DNA of 64,000 nucleotides, from contig NC_060247.1 in the NCBI RefSeq assembly GCF_921293095.1, positions 109,635,111-109,699,110 of the forward strand, written 5' to 3'. This DNA comes from Ischnura elegans (lineage: Eukaryota; Arthropoda; Insecta; Odonata; Coenagrionidae). A program made the position numbers and the translations under genes. The notes beneath the pieces are model-generated. The model saw only the letters and a program-made list of their open reading frames with translations. It ran no database searches and was not told the origin of the DNA. This document shows positions 1 through 10,985 of this stretch, piece after piece. Numbering within the stretch: the first letter of the stretch is position 1; every line of letters begins with the position of its first letter.

Positions 1-800
1 GGCAAAAAGTGGATCGAATTGTACCCGTCAACGCACCGCGAGCATTCTAGAAATGCGTTTAAAATGCTATGGAAGTGGCAACAAATCAGACGTAGATGGG
101 AATAATAGGAAGTGGGCCTTCTTTTTGTGGACTCCTTGGTTTGCACACTGACCGACCACGCACAGGAACCGGTAAAATGCCGGTCGTCACTGTCGCCGAC
201 ACAAAAACATTTACACCTACATAAAGCCACCTATTAGGCGTAGGACACCAACCGTTCACACATAAAAATGATGTACTTCAACGAAGTTGAGTCTTGTATT
301 TATTAAAGCCCTTTATGGTTCGTGGGAAAAATGAATTCCCATATCTATCCGTTCAGCAAAATATTCCTCTTAATTTGTCGCTTCAATCGGACCTCGAAGT
401 ATAGTGGGGCTCTAATATTATGTTTTTTTTAAAATGTGGTGCTCTTCAAGATATCCATTCTTAATTGTTAAAGCAATCTAAGCCTAGGGCGCAGGCTCTG
501 AGTCTCCATCGGTTACCAGTCTAATTCGTTTAACATCAAGTCAAATACGTTCAAGCAAGTGATTCTTTGATTCGGTAAAAAATCGGCGTGTGTTGGAGCA
601 CCGTTAGCCTTGATAACCACGAGGGAGTTAATCATCGATGAGGCCAACTTAACCAGGAGACAAACTTGAATAGATTTCGTCAATAACATTCACTGGAAAA
701 GCTTACGATCTTTTATACTTGAAAAAGATGAGAAATTGTCAATTTATCAACCATTTTATCAGTTAATAGATAAGATTGACGAAAATTGGTAGATTTGTGA
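1..800. repeat. Dispersed repeat, copy 1 (partner at 35,524-36,866)
   Basis: Positions 1-740 align almost base for base with 35,524-36,260. A further block (about 740-797) matches 36,813-36,866, so copy 1 lacks about 525 bp present in copy 2, or copy 2 gained them. Both copies contain the same minus-strand LINE fragment at the same internal point, so the insertion predates the duplication. No gene is seen in 800-984. The parent element is unknown. Confidence 0.85.
195..575 (-). mobile_element. Degenerate LINE 3' end inside the repeat
   Basis: Read on the minus strand, this stretch parallels the LINE C-terminal coding region and 3' UTR at 22,500-22,876, including the end of the reading frame, the 'aaacggctggtgtcc'-like UTR and a decayed TGTAGATG-type tail near 205-220. 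It carries many substitutions and stops and is a dead, 5'-truncated copy. Confidence 0.7.
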
Positions 801-984
801 CACCTTACCTGCTTAACCTAATAAACTCGGGCGCCAGGTATACCAGACCACTAGAAAATAAGGATCAAGGCCGCCTACGTCCGTAATCCACCGAGATAAC
901 TGCAGTGGCGACGAATGCCAGGATTCAAGATAGGCGACTCGGGGCAAGAAAAAAAAGATCACCTCTCTGGCTCAACTTCCGTAT

Positions 985-1429
985 TTATTTAAATAAATTT
1001 GAAGGGACTTGAAAATAAGCCAGTTTAAGATCGATTTTAGAAATGTGCTCGGTATTACGTAATTTATCTAATATAGCGGACATACGCGGTAGCGGATACG
1101 CGTCTTTCTTGGTTAAGCGCATTAACCTTCCTAAAATCCAAACAAAATATGATTTTAACGCTAGACTGTCGCAGTTAAACAATCGGAATTGACCAAGCAC
1201 TGTTAGAGGGTTCAATAATACCAAGCGATAACTTTTATCAACCTCTTGATTAATAATTTCCTGCATTTCAGGGTTAACGGGATAATAACGCTGCTTCATG
1301 GGCGCTGCGTCCCCAACATCAATATATGTTTTACTAAATCCTTGCATCCCGGACTTGCGTCAAATAACGAAATCTCCTTCTCTAAGAAATTAGTTAACTT
1401 CTCACTTGGACTCGGATTCAAGGCAAGTA
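985..1429 (-). pseudogene. Ty3/Gypsy reverse transcriptase N-terminal fragment
   Basis: The minus-strand translation contains the hallmark entry to a Gypsy RT: a 'QRYYPVNPEMQEIINQEVD' block followed by 'KKDAYPLPRM', 'ILDKLR' and 'KIDLKLAYFQV'. The first 25 or so codons of the domain are in another frame upstream (about 1,350-1,429), so there is a frameshift near 1,345. The catalytic YxDD part of the RT is absent; similarity ends near 985. It is probably the continuation of the protease fragment at 4,944-5,419, separated from it by two later insertions. Encodes no working enzyme. Confidence 0.8.
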
Positions 1430-1814
1430 CACTAGGGTGTTGCTTATTTTTTATTTTTTTCTCGGATTTTTTATTTCCACCTCTTAAAATATACTATGGG
1501 GTGCAAAATGGATATCCTAAAAATTTCAGCTCAGTTTTCTAACATTTAGAGGTCGCTCAAAGAGAATAAATGCAAAAACATTATATTTTCCCGATTTTTT
1601 TAAAGTAACATCATTTTCAGGGGTAACACACCATTTTGTAGTCTCTTAGGGCCAAAATTCGCTCCATTTTAATGTCCGCTCAACAGTTTTCCAGGAATAC
1701 AATACTTTTCCACGAGCTACAGCAGCGCGTCTAACCCCTGACGGCGAGCTGGTCGCTCGCAGGCCTCAATCACAGTCAGCGACCGTTATTGCCTAACGCC
1801 CTTAGCGCCTTTAC
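1430..1814 (+). repeat. Left terminal inverted repeat of the 3.0-kb element
   Basis: Matches the reverse complement of 4,051-4,442 over its whole length, with small indels and more divergence at the inner end. It carries T-rich and A-rich tracts and a GC-rich inner part around 1,730-1,800. Confidence 0.85.
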
Positions 1815-2627
1815 AAGCGAAAGCCGGCTTAAGAAAGTAGGAGTCGAATACTATGTTGGCGTTTTTCATACCGAGTGTTTGCTGTAGTTTATCCTTTAAA
1901 ATAACTCCCTCACTGTTCTTCGAATCTAATTAATGATAAAAAAAGAAATTTTCATGTTAAGAATCCTAAAAAATATGATAGACTGAGAACCTAAGATATG
2001 AAAGTAGTTAACACTATTCACGCTTGCCGAATCAATTGAAAATGCTTTTTTATAATCGCTAATCTCCACTATTCAACGCAGTCATGAACAATCTCAGCAG
2101 TGGCCCGGACACTGGCAGTTCCGGTGAGTTATGGAATCTTTAATATTGTTTTTATTTCATCAATCGGCCATGAGATGTATAGAACCATTTAATGACGTAA
2201 TATGCAAAATGATATCTACTTACTTGATTCGTCGAATATGTAAATATTTCCTTTAGTAGACAGTATCCCCTGTTACCACAACATAGTAGCAACAAGAACC
2301 GTTGCCGCTCCTCTCGCGCTAATACCCAAGTCATCAAAGATCAGTGCATTTTGGGGTGTAATTAGGATTTTCCTACCATCTATCTTCTCTTCTATCTACT
2401 CGTCATATCTTCTCTTCCTCTCCACTCGGACTTCTCTGACTCCTCACTCTCTATTAAGTGCTACAGGAGGATCTCATTATTTGGCAAGCCAAAGGCGCGT
2501 TATAGTGTCCCGGTAAACCAAGTCCACCCCAACCAGCCAGTTTACAATGCATTTCATATAACGTGCGTTTGACTATGATGTGGGAGATTAGTTTTTTGGT
2601 GCTAGCAGAAACTTGAAAGTAATAATA

Positions 2628-3310
2628 GGGTGGTTTCCTATTATTTTTTTATTGCCTAAATCGAAAGATTAATACTCATGGAGTACGTATTTCACGCTTT
2701 TAGATTTTTAAGTGACGATATCTATTTTTCGCGATTAAATGAAAAGTGAAAATTTTCAAGGGCGCGAAAACGCGACGCGTAAGTAGGAATGATGGGAAAA
2801 AGTCCGTGCGACGCATTTCTGGTTCCCCCTCCCGCCTCGTGAGGTGACCTTGATCGAGGCTCTGAGCGCTGATGGGACGCAGGATGCTGGCGGGTAGCTG
2901 AGTACCTTGCTGGCTGGTAGCGCTTGGCTTAAAAAAGATTTATTAATACCTTATCAAACGAAGAAAGCTTTCCGACCTTAGCCAGTTTTAATAGGTGATT
3001 ATTAAGACATGTTTCCCTGAGCTCTGTGTCTCATGCATGCATTGGTAACCTCAGACGATGTATAACTCCTATCCTCTCGTGTAGAAACTAGGTCCCTGTG
3101 ACGTCACGTGGAGTGGAATCGCATGGGCGCCAATCTGGCCTTTTTCAAATGAGGATAAAATTTGACCCTTGCCATTCGTCTAAACCGGTATTTCAAAAAC
3201 CAAATAATTTGTGTATTATGAATACACTAATGGTGGGTAACGAATCGCAATCAATGCTTTTCGTTTTCTTTGATGAAAGAAACTACCCTATTGTAAGGAA
3301 GTTTTTCAGA
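2628..3310 (+). repeat. Dispersed ~700-bp repeat (partner at 61,193-61,935)
   Basis: About 680 bp are shared with 61,193-61,935 in the same orientation with scattered substitutions. Shared landmarks are the 'ggtttcctattattttttt' start, a GACGTCACGTGGAGTGG block and a 'tattatgaatacactaatg' block near the end. No frame is conserved between copies. The other copy carries a small LINE-tail insertion that this one lacks. Confidence 0.85.
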
Positions 3311-4050
3311 AAGAAAAATATTTTTAAAACTCTCTAAGTGCTAATTTAGTATCTTTTGAAGCAGGTAGGTATCCTGGTCGCCTCTGTATTTTCAAGAGCA
3401 CTTCATCCACATAATTTTGAATAACTTCCAGAGCATTTACCGCGGCAATATCAAATAACCGATCCAATTTTTAATTCAATTCTATGTCATTCTTTAGCTG
3501 TTGCATAGGTCGCCGGCAGAAATAAATCTTGAATTATTACAGCACACTGCAGAGTGCCTCTATTTTATATATTGCACGCATTTCAGGAATAATTTTAATT
3601 CTCGACATAATAGTCCGGAATGGACCCACGAACCTCATCGTTAGTCTCGTATTTGCACACACTCCCTGTTTCAGGGTAAAGTGGTGGTGATAGAACACCT
3701 GTAGCACTTCGCGAATCAAAGGCAGCTTATTTTTCGCGTAACAAGAGGCTATAGCTGTTGGGACGCCAATTAGGAATACTTCAATAGACTTGAGCGCGAT
3801 AAACGACATTGTTTTTATCAATAGCGTCTCGACTCCGAAAATTTACTCTATGCCATTCAAAATCCAAGACGTTAAAGGGGGTGTGAAACACGCAAACTTG
3901 GGTAAGAAAACATACACATAGTTGTCTCTAAACATCATTCTCCATGGTTCCATCTATTCTGCTTAATCTCAACGAAAGTCTCATGAATTTATAACAACGG
4001 AAAACAATAGTACAGGTAACTCCTCCCTTCTTTCACCGACTCTATTTAGG

Positions 4051-4442
4051 AAAGGCGCTAGGGGGGCGTAAGGCAGTGAGGGGCGGAGGACTTATCAGTT
4101 GACCGTGATGCGGCCTGCGGGCAACCTCGCCGTCAGGGATGTGACGCGCTGCTGTAGCTCGTGGAAAAGTATTGTTTTCCTGGAAAACTGTTGACCGGAC
4201 GTTAAAATGGAGCGAATTTTGGCCCTAAGAGACTGCAAAATGGTGTGTTACCCCTGAAAATGATGTTACTTAAAAAAATCGGGAAAATATAATGTTTTTG
4301 CATTTATTCTCTTTGAGCGACCTCTAAATGTTAGAAAACTGAGCTGAAATTTTTAGGATATCCATTCTGCACCCCATAGCATATTTTAAGATGTAGAAAT
4401 CAAAACTCCGAGAAAAAATAAAAAATAAGCAACACCCTAGTG
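4051..4442 (-). repeat. Right terminal inverted repeat of the 3.0-kb element
   Basis: Reverse complement of 1,430-1,814; the outermost ~270 bp are the best conserved. Confidence 0.85.
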
Positions 4443-4527
4443 GACATGGTCCAATGAAAAAGCTCCACTGATCTAGATCTGGGAATAAAATCAAACCGAA
4501 AGCTTAAAGAAAATCTTATCCTATAAA
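4443..4527 (-). pseudogene. Short Gypsy pol remnant between two insertions
   Basis: Minus-strand translation gives a block like 'AFGLILFPDLDQWSFF', the usual sequence just downstream of a Gypsy protease, with two in-frame stops in front of it. This links the protease (4,944-5,419) to the RT (985-1,429) as one broken element. Confidence 0.6.
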
Positions 4528-4940
4528 TCCTAAATCATACGATCACTTTTCCCGTCGCGAAAAGCGATCCGATTTTTTCTGAATCACTCGGTCCCTCCCG
4601 CCCTCGGCTTTCGCATCACTTTCAATATCACAGCTCGTTGTCATGGGATCCGCATAACGAAAATATACAGTGTTTGTTTATCTATGTCGTTCCAACGATT
4701 GTCAAACGTTGCGCTGCAATCGCTCCATACGGGCATGCGTTCCGATTGGCTGATATGGGGTTTAAGTGACGGTTTTAGCGACGGAAAAATGCGACCTGAC
4801 GAGTGATGAAAAATAGTGATTGGAATCCTCATCGCGATCGCGGAAAACAATTGACAGAGATGATCATTTGCGAGTGATCACTTTAGTGATCGCTCTAGTG
4901 ATCACTTTTCGCGCCGAAAAAATGATCGTGTGATTCAGGC
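4528..4940. mobile_element. TTAA-flanked MITE, copy 1
   Basis: About 410 bp, homologous throughout to 42,544-43,000. The right terminus is TGATTCAGGC followed by TTAA (4,941-4,944); the left terminus is decayed (CCTAAATCATACGATCA after TAAA). The interior is full of GATCAC/GTGATC and CGCGA motifs that let the ends fold on each other. It splits the Gypsy remnant: the Gypsy frame reads across if the MITE and one TTAA are removed. The short open frame inside (4,641-4,850) is not conserved in the other copy. Confidence 0.75.
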
Positions 4941-4943
4941 TTA

Positions 4944-5419
4944 ATACACGGAACAGACGGGGAGGGTAAGACAAAGCAATACTTTTTGAGTCTTCCCTTC
5001 GAGTGTAACGGGGAGGCAAACTGCTCCCAACACGCGCTCCGGCGAACCATTTGCCATTCCCACTAACGTATCATGTTCTAAGTTAATGGAATCCCCCATA
5101 GCCTTAAGTAACATCAATCCATCTAATCCTAAAAAAAAAATTTACAGGAGCCAGAATCCACCAAGGCATGCACCCTATTACCGCCAAAGGACAATGGCAC
5201 ATACCATCGTCCGTCTCCTTCAAATCGAAATTCTCTCGAAATCGAGAGATGAACACTTGTGGTGAGCACGTGATCTCTTTTTCTGTGCCTTGACCCCACA
5301 CTAGAGAGAGCTATAAGGGAGAACCATCCCCGCTGAAGTCCGAGATCCAAGAGAAGGAGGTGAATGCCGCGTGACCTGCCGTTGTCACAGTTCTCGTCTT
5401 CATCCTCTCTGCCAACCAC
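4944..5419 (-). pseudogene. Ty3/Gypsy aspartic protease fragment
   Basis: On the minus strand a retroviral-type protease is recognisable: a 'RWYVPLSFGGNRVHALVDSG' segment whose LVDSG holds the catalytic aspartate, then, after a frameshift in an A9 run (about 5,131-5,139), 'MANGSPERVLGAVCLPVT' and 'KVLLCLTLPV', the expected later strands. Coding continues at 4,443-4,527 and 985-1,429. The upstream boundary near 5,419 is unclear. Damaged by the frameshift and by the TTAA MITE, so not functional. Confidence 0.75.
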
Positions 5420-7556
5420 GGCTTCGTGCTTGTTGCGTCGTCTGCTATCTCTCGATGGCTCGCTTCCGACGCACCAGCTTTCAATCGATGGTCCCAGCCG
5501 ACTTAGGGTGCATTCACAGCTCTGCGTTGCGTTGACGCCACGAGAGCTCCCGCCTCGCTAGCTACTTTTGTCCTTCACAGCTCTGCGTTGCGAAAACAAA
5601 TGAAAAGCAAAAAGCGTCGGCTCCTAAAAATCGGCCTGGGAGCATATCATCTAATGATTTCGAGCCGAGCGCACAATCCATTTGTTGTTTTGTGCATTTT
5701 TACGCAATTTCATTTCTTAAAATATTCTTCTTAACTATAAATAGCATTTGAAGTTAATATAGAGTCGATAATCATGTATGTAGTGATGGCCCTTGCCTAT
5801 GCATTATTATGACCTTTACATTTTTTTCCTAAGTCGGAATATTCGAAAAATAACAAATTACTTACACTCACAATCAGTGAAAATGAGTAACATGGAATGT
5901 TATCAGAAATATTTATTTATGATAACTGTTATTGAAACAGATTGTCCTAGTCATGCTATCTAAATAGCTTCAACTGAGCAGATCATGAGGGTACAATTAT
6001 TAGATATCAATTGGAATTTAAACGACCAAAGTCACCAACAAGGAACTCTCACTCTGTATTTAGCTTGTGATACCATGCACGGGCATGTGTTATGCTAATA
6101 TATGCTCTTCGGTGATCGTAATCTAATTTAGGGTTAACATTTATCTTATGTTTAGGAAAGATACGAAATATCTATGCTTGACACTTCAAAGTAATAGTAA
6201 ATAATGAAATAAATAGCATTTGTCACACCCATTAGAGCTTACCTTGCATATTTGTATACCCAAGCTTCTTATAAACAATTACCAATTCGAAATCGTCGGC
6301 ATACTGCCGCCTTCACGCAGAAAAAATCCGAGGTTCAGTTTTTCTGCGACGACGCACCGAGATAAAAATTGCCAATGAAACAAGATTGTTGACACATCTG
6401 CTATTACTATGATCGAATTCGTCAAAATGTTACGTATAGTTCAGTCTCAGCTAGTAAAACGTACCCGTACCAGGCGCTAAAGTATTTGAAAATTATTTGG
6501 GATGAGTAAAAGTCTCTATGTCACTGCAGTTGATGAATCAACCTATTAAAAGATATGATAGTCCTACCAAATCACCAGCATAAATATTTGTAAATTAAAA
6601 TATGATTTCTCTTAGATCACACCTCCGATCTTATACTTACTTTGCGTGAGGTTACCACCACAAGAAATTTGAAGAGGCAGGAAAGAAAAAAAAAACAGAA
6701 ATAAAATACAGATATTATGTATTTTTTTAGTCAATCACAATAATATTTCCAATTTTCTCTTCTATCCCACATCTAACTTGGCGAAGCAATTACTCTTATT
6801 CTCTTTCGAGTAGAAAATTATTTAAAAGAGGACTAGCAGATACATAATAACTATCTTCAATACTTTCTCCAATGAACGTCCACTATCACAGCATCCACTT
6901 GCACAAAACAAATCCACATCCACTTTAGATCTATATGTCACTTCTGCCACAATGTCTGTCATCTTGATGATAGGTAACAGTGAAGCAATGGTACCTTCCT
7001 CCAATCTTCAACAAGATTCTTCAATCAATTCAACAAGAATTTTCTACCCGTCTTCTCGTCCAAGGCCACAGATTATATGCTGATACCACGAGGTGTGATG
7101 TGAAGCTCACACACCTAAATTAATAAATAATAAAATACCACATAACTTACTAGGTCACATCAATTCCAATTTTTGGCATTTCTGCATGAGAAATCAAATT
7201 ACTGGGCTAGTAAATATATTAAATAATTGTATACCTGAATATTTTTTAAATTTTAAACTATAGCAAATGATAATTTGAAATGATGAAAGGCGACGCATAA
7301 CACACCATAGTGCATGCTAAGAAAGAATATTCGATTCTATAAACTTGGCTGCTTATTCCTAGTTTCTCCTTTAACCACACGTTTACCGAAAGAAATAATA
7401 CAAAAAAAGACAACTAAAATGCAAGAATTTTCAAATGAATTGCAGCTACAATATTATAAATCACCATTTTCAGTACTGGAGTCATGCATCAACATCCCGA
7501 AGCCACTTCTGACTTAAAATGACATCCAAATAAATACAGCGAGAAAGGTTACATAC
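5420..7556. other. AT-rich intergenic DNA, no gene seen
   Basis: No conserved frame found. An 18-bp direct repeat, TCACAGCTCTGCGTTGCG, occurs at 5,514-5,531 and 5,575-5,592 and may mark small repeat ends. A 60-codon open frame at 6,822-7,004 (minus) has no supporting motif. Any downstream exons of the THAP reading frame at 7.6 kb should lie here on the minus strand, but I could not identify them. Confidence 0.5.
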
Positions 7557-7702
7557 CTTTCTGTTTTTCGTAGGGATGACATTTTTTCTTCTTATCGCCC
7601 AAATGCACGTCTTCCTCAACTCAGGATCTTTAGGAAAGCTAAAATCTTGAACCATGTCCCGGAGTTTCCTTCACATCTCGGCAACACACATACGAAAGGC
7701 AT
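7557..7702 (-). pseudogene. First exon of a THAP-domain gene or transposase, frameshifted
   Basis: From ATG at 7,702 the minus strand reads 'MPFVCVLPRCEGNSGTWF', giving the initial Cys-x4-Cys of a THAP (C2CH zinc finger) DNA-binding domain. After a one-base shift near 7,641-7,648 it continues 'FSFPKDPELRK' and 'IWAIRRKNVIPTKN', the F-x-F-P and W motifs of the same domain. It ends at a good donor (AAG|GTATGT at 7,557/7,556). The rest of the domain (His, Cys, AVPTIF-type end) would be in another exon I could not find. THAP domains occur in host transcription factors and in P-element transposases; which this is cannot be told. The shift falls in a T run, so a sequencing error is possible. Confidence 0.65.
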
Positions 7703-8049
7703 TTTTAACAAAAATACCTCACAAACACGTTTCTGAAGCCCAGTGAATGAAAGTTAAAGAATAAGGGAAACTTCACCACTACCAGACACTATTTTTCACC
7801 AACCTAACCACAAAAATCCCTGAAATTTGGTGGGACGTAACGTAAACAACGCGATCTCCAAAGGATTGTGCAGGCTTGTGATCGGGCCTTCTTTCTAGGA
7901 GGATATGGCACCACTCGCGAAAGAAAATAGTTCCAGACCGAATACAGTTTTATCGATGAGATACAATTTTATCGATGCATATGAATTTGCCAGTCCTCTT
8001 GTATCTTTTTTCGCCATTTTAGGAAATAAAGAAACAAAACCTTTTTAGT
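7703..8049. other. Intergenic, nothing recognised
   Basis: AT-rich DNA upstream of the THAP exon; would hold its promoter if that exon is expressed. No TATA box in an obvious position. Confidence 0.4.
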
Positions 8050-8560
8050 TACTTTCTAAGCGCGATTTCTTGTATCTCGATCGTCCACCCTCGTATCCAG
8101 ATACGTAAAATTCCTGTGCCGTATGGGGACGGTACAGGCTTTCAAGACAAGTTCGTGTTTGAGGAGTTTCTAGCTCGTCATTGCAATTCAGTTTAACACT
8201 TTCAATACCTTCTGTAAAGTGAGAAGCAAAAGTATCACAAATTTGACATATATCGTTATCCTTGCAAAGTAGTTTTAGTATTAATTCATCTTGGTTCTTT
8301 CTAGTGTAATTTCCTTTTATTTGGTTTATTATACATTCCAGATTCCCCTGCTATCCTTAGCATTAACACACTTGTCATGATAGTATTTCAATTTTGATTT
8401 ACTAATTTCTTTGTTCACTTTATTTCTTAATGTTTTGTATGCCTGATTAAGATCAATTCTGTTTTGATGACTTTTCCATCTTCTAAATAATTTTCAATTT
8501 TCTACAAAAATAAATTTAATCCGATCCGAGTTTCGATGTTACTACATCATTTTCAAGGTA
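8050..8560 (-). pseudogene. LINE fragment: region between endonuclease and RT
   Basis: The minus strand translates to 'LNQAYKTLRNKVNKEISKSK' and then 'LKYYHDKCVNA', the linker typical of Jockey/CR1-like non-LTR retrotransposons that precedes the fingers of the reverse transcriptase. After it the frame is broken by stops and shifts; weaker pieces such as 'FTEGIESVKLNC' follow down to about 8,110. No catalytic motif is present. It may be the same family as the LINE RT at 13.3/18.0 kb, which lacks this part. Confidence 0.65.
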
Positions 8561-8985
8561 CAAATGGTGGTAAGTGCAGTCAATTTATACATTTTTAGGA
8601 GGCTGGAGTGGGAGAACTGAGGGGGGAGAGAGGAGTAATGGGATGATAAATCCTCAAGGAGGTGGCTGGAATAGGTTGAGGTGGAAAGCGTGTGGGGGAG
8701 GGGGAGGGAGAAGTTGATGCTTGGAAAAACCGGAGGAGGTAAAAAGGGTGGAAATTAAAGGTTTTTTTCCAGGGTTAACAAACTTTGAACATAGAAACGA
8801 AATACACGTGGTGGTCTTCTTATCTTCGGGTGTTTTTTCCGAGGGCCATTGGTGAATGGTGTGGAAAGGGGAAGGCGTCTTCTGTGCCGGTGGGCTTGCG
8901 TACGCATTAGCAGGACAACCGAGGACGCATTCTTCTGAGGGCGGGTAGGTGGGGAGCGGGGGGTCGGCGTTTGTGAGAAAAGGAA
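8561..8985 (-). other. Probable 3' UTR and C/T-rich flank of the minus-strand gene
   Basis: Downstream of the stop codon at 8,986-8,988 the minus strand is C- and T-rich with no further coding signal. No AATAAA was pinned down with confidence. The open frame at 8,654-8,989 is a compositional artefact (proline/serine-rich from C/T runs). Confidence 0.4.
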
Positions 8986-9148
8986 TCAAAATTCGTCGTG
9001 GCCTTTGTCAATAAACATTTTTTCATCATATTCCCCACATAATCTTGAATATGGTATTTCATTTGCGATGGAACTCACTACATCATATAACGGCAACATT
9101 TGTTCCTTCATGATGTTCTTCAGACACTGAGTTGATTTAACAATAACC
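8986..9148 (-). CDS. Terminal coding exon (exon D) of an unrecognised host gene
   Basis: A textbook acceptor (TTTTTTGTCCTGTTTGCAG|G) precedes an open frame of 53 codons to TGA. It begins with one base that completes the tryptophan codon left by exon C (TG|G), so C and D join in frame. The peptide includes 'CLKNIMKEQMLPLYDVVSSI' and ends 'DKGHDEF'. Amino-acid composition is that of a normal folded protein, unlike the surrounding repeats. No family recognised; helical character is likely. Confidence 0.65.
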
Positions 9149-9502
9149 CTGCAAACAGGACAAAAAATATTTAGAATAAGATGTCACACGATTGAATGAA
9201 TTTCAATTCACACGCAAACCGTAGATACGTGAAATCTGAATCACTAGAGGAGGAATTTTAAGGAAAATTGAATATTTAATGGTATTCTTTCAAAGTGCAT
9301 CAGCAGCTATAGTCATTGTCCATTACGTTTTCTCATTTGTGTGAAAGGTAGAGTCAAATGTCATTCTGATAAAAATTTAACACCATAATAATGTGCTCGC
9401 AGCAGTCTTAAGCACGATACTATATAGTTCATTGAGAATGATTGTTTATTTAGATAAGGAATTTCCTGGGTGTGTCCTCAAATTCTCATAATCACTGCTT
9501 AC
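9149..9502 (-). other. Intron between exons C and D
   Basis: 354 bp, AT-rich, GTAAGC at the 5' end and TTTGCAG at the 3' end. Nothing else seen in it. Confidence 0.6.
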
Positions 9503-9641
9503 CAGCACATTTTTTCTTCAATATCTATATCCGGTGTCTCGCGAATGAATTTGACGAGAACTGAGTCATCCAAGGCAATCGTTACAGCGCAATTCGCCCA
9601 CGTCTCTGCTATTGTAGCAAGGATTTTGGGTTCAGCAAATA
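9503..9641 (-). CDS. Internal coding exon (exon C) of an unrecognised host gene
   Basis: 139 bp between acceptor CTTATTTTTTCACAG|TA and donor CTG|GTAAGC. The single open frame gives 45 residues, including 'AEPKILATIAETWANCAVTI' and 'VLVKFIRETPDIDIEEKM', which reads like an ordinary cytoplasmic helical protein. The exon starts with two bases of a split codon, so the preceding exon must leave one base; exon B (23,095-23,210) leaves two, so at least one exon between B and C has not been found, or A-B and C-D are different genes. Confidence 0.65.
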
Positions 9642-10734
9642 CTGTGAAAAAATAAGGCCGAAAATTAAATATGCATGAAAAGTTTCATTTTAGTCACATA
9701 TCTAGATTCAATAATAATAAATCTCACTAAAACCTACACTGCATCACATCTGGACGGCAAACACTTGACAACACTAAATCACACATTTGGACCACAAATA
9801 TGTTTAATTTTGTGTTTTCGAGGTTTCCGGGCAGGCATTCTTTCATTTCATCTTTTATGCTGAGGAAAAAAATAAATCCATGATTATTATTTCATGCCAT
9901 GTGTACCGGGATATTTACATGCAGAAGAAGAGAAGGACGCTCCTGTGTAGAGGTGTTGAGATAATTCATAATATTTGGCAAATTGGGCAAATACGTCCAA
10001 TCATAATAAGAAACGACCAACAATAGTACATTTACTACCAAATACCAATAGTCAGGGACAGTCTGGAGTGAGTGGTGCTCCTCAGCTTGGGCTCATAAGG
10101 GCCTCCCCCCCAACCAGGGGTTTTCCTCCGGAAAATTTTACGATATTGCATTCATTACACGGAAGAAGATTTTGACACTTTTTTGGCTCTAAAAACATAT
10201 AAAAGTTAGCGAAAAAATAGCAGTTTCTCTTTAAAACTCTAAGCAAAGACTAGGAATTTCAGAGTTTATAAAATTTAAGAATGTACTATGCTTTTATTAT
10301 CTATTAATTAGTAAATTTTTTCCTTGAAAATTTTTTATATTTATTTTTATTATTTAGTGTATTTGTTCAAGAAATAACCTTTTCGAATAGTCTTTCAAAA
10401 GTGCATTAGGTTTTCTTTTATCGCATTACACTATTATTTTATTTATTTTTTATACGAGGTACACATTTTTCGACTGCAATCGCTCATCAAAAACACCATG
10501 CAGGCGGCAGGCGGGTACTGCGCACGTAGGGAAATAGCGCTCCCTCCGCATCACACCCTCAAGTCGTTCCTGACCGTAAGTTGTTAGTTTAAGATCAGTA
10601 GCACTCTCATTAACTACACTGCCTCAATTGATTCTCCCGCCAAGTGTGCACTGCGTAGAGACAGTCAGAAAACTCGTCCAATGGTTTCAGCATTGACATG
10701 CATTGACCATAATGCTGTGGCATTTTTTAGTGTA
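9642..10734. other. Start of a large intron or intergenic DNA
   Basis: Low-complexity AT-rich sequence. A short G/C-run segment at 10,105-10,130 resembles the inside of a hAT-type MITE but no ends were identified. No exon seen. Confidence 0.4.
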
Positions 10735-10985
10735 CCCCCCAGAAATTCCTCCGAATTCCTCCGAACTTCCTCCGAAATTATCCGCAGAACTTCTCCCGCT
10801 AAGGACTTTTCGCGCTAAGGTTTTTCGCGCAAAGGATTTTCGCGCAAAGGGACTTCGACTCAAAGGCTCGGATAATCTAAGTCTCGGAAACTCTTGTCTC
10901 CGAAACTCTGCCTCCGATAATCAGCCTCCGTAATCAGCCTCCGAAATCACCCTCCGAAACCAGCCTCCGAACCAGTCTCTGAACA
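10735..10985. repeat. Degenerate short tandem repeat (CCTCCGAA-like)
   Basis: A run of 11-14-bp units around the core CCTCCGAA(A)TCA on one side and TTTCGCGC(A/T)AAGG in the middle (10,798-10,852). The units are imperfect and drift from one motif to another. Confidence 0.7.

Larger units (their letters stand above)
1430..4442. mobile_element. 3.0-kb element with ~390-bp terminal inverted repeats
   Basis: The ends are long inverted repeats (1,430-1,814 and 4,051-4,442), starting CACTAGGGTGTTGC and ending with its complement. The element interrupts the Gypsy remnant, whose coding sequence resumes on both sides. The interior (1,815-4,050) has no convincing gene; it contains another dispersed repeat at 2,628-3,310. 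No clear target duplication: flanks GGCAAGTA and GACATGGT match at only half the positions. Superfamily not assigned; long ends with a short empty interior fit a non-autonomous or fold-back element. Confidence 0.75.

Noticed and set aside
4641..4850. Open frame inside the TTAA MITE
   Set aside because: Not conserved in the second MITE copy; such elements are non-coding.
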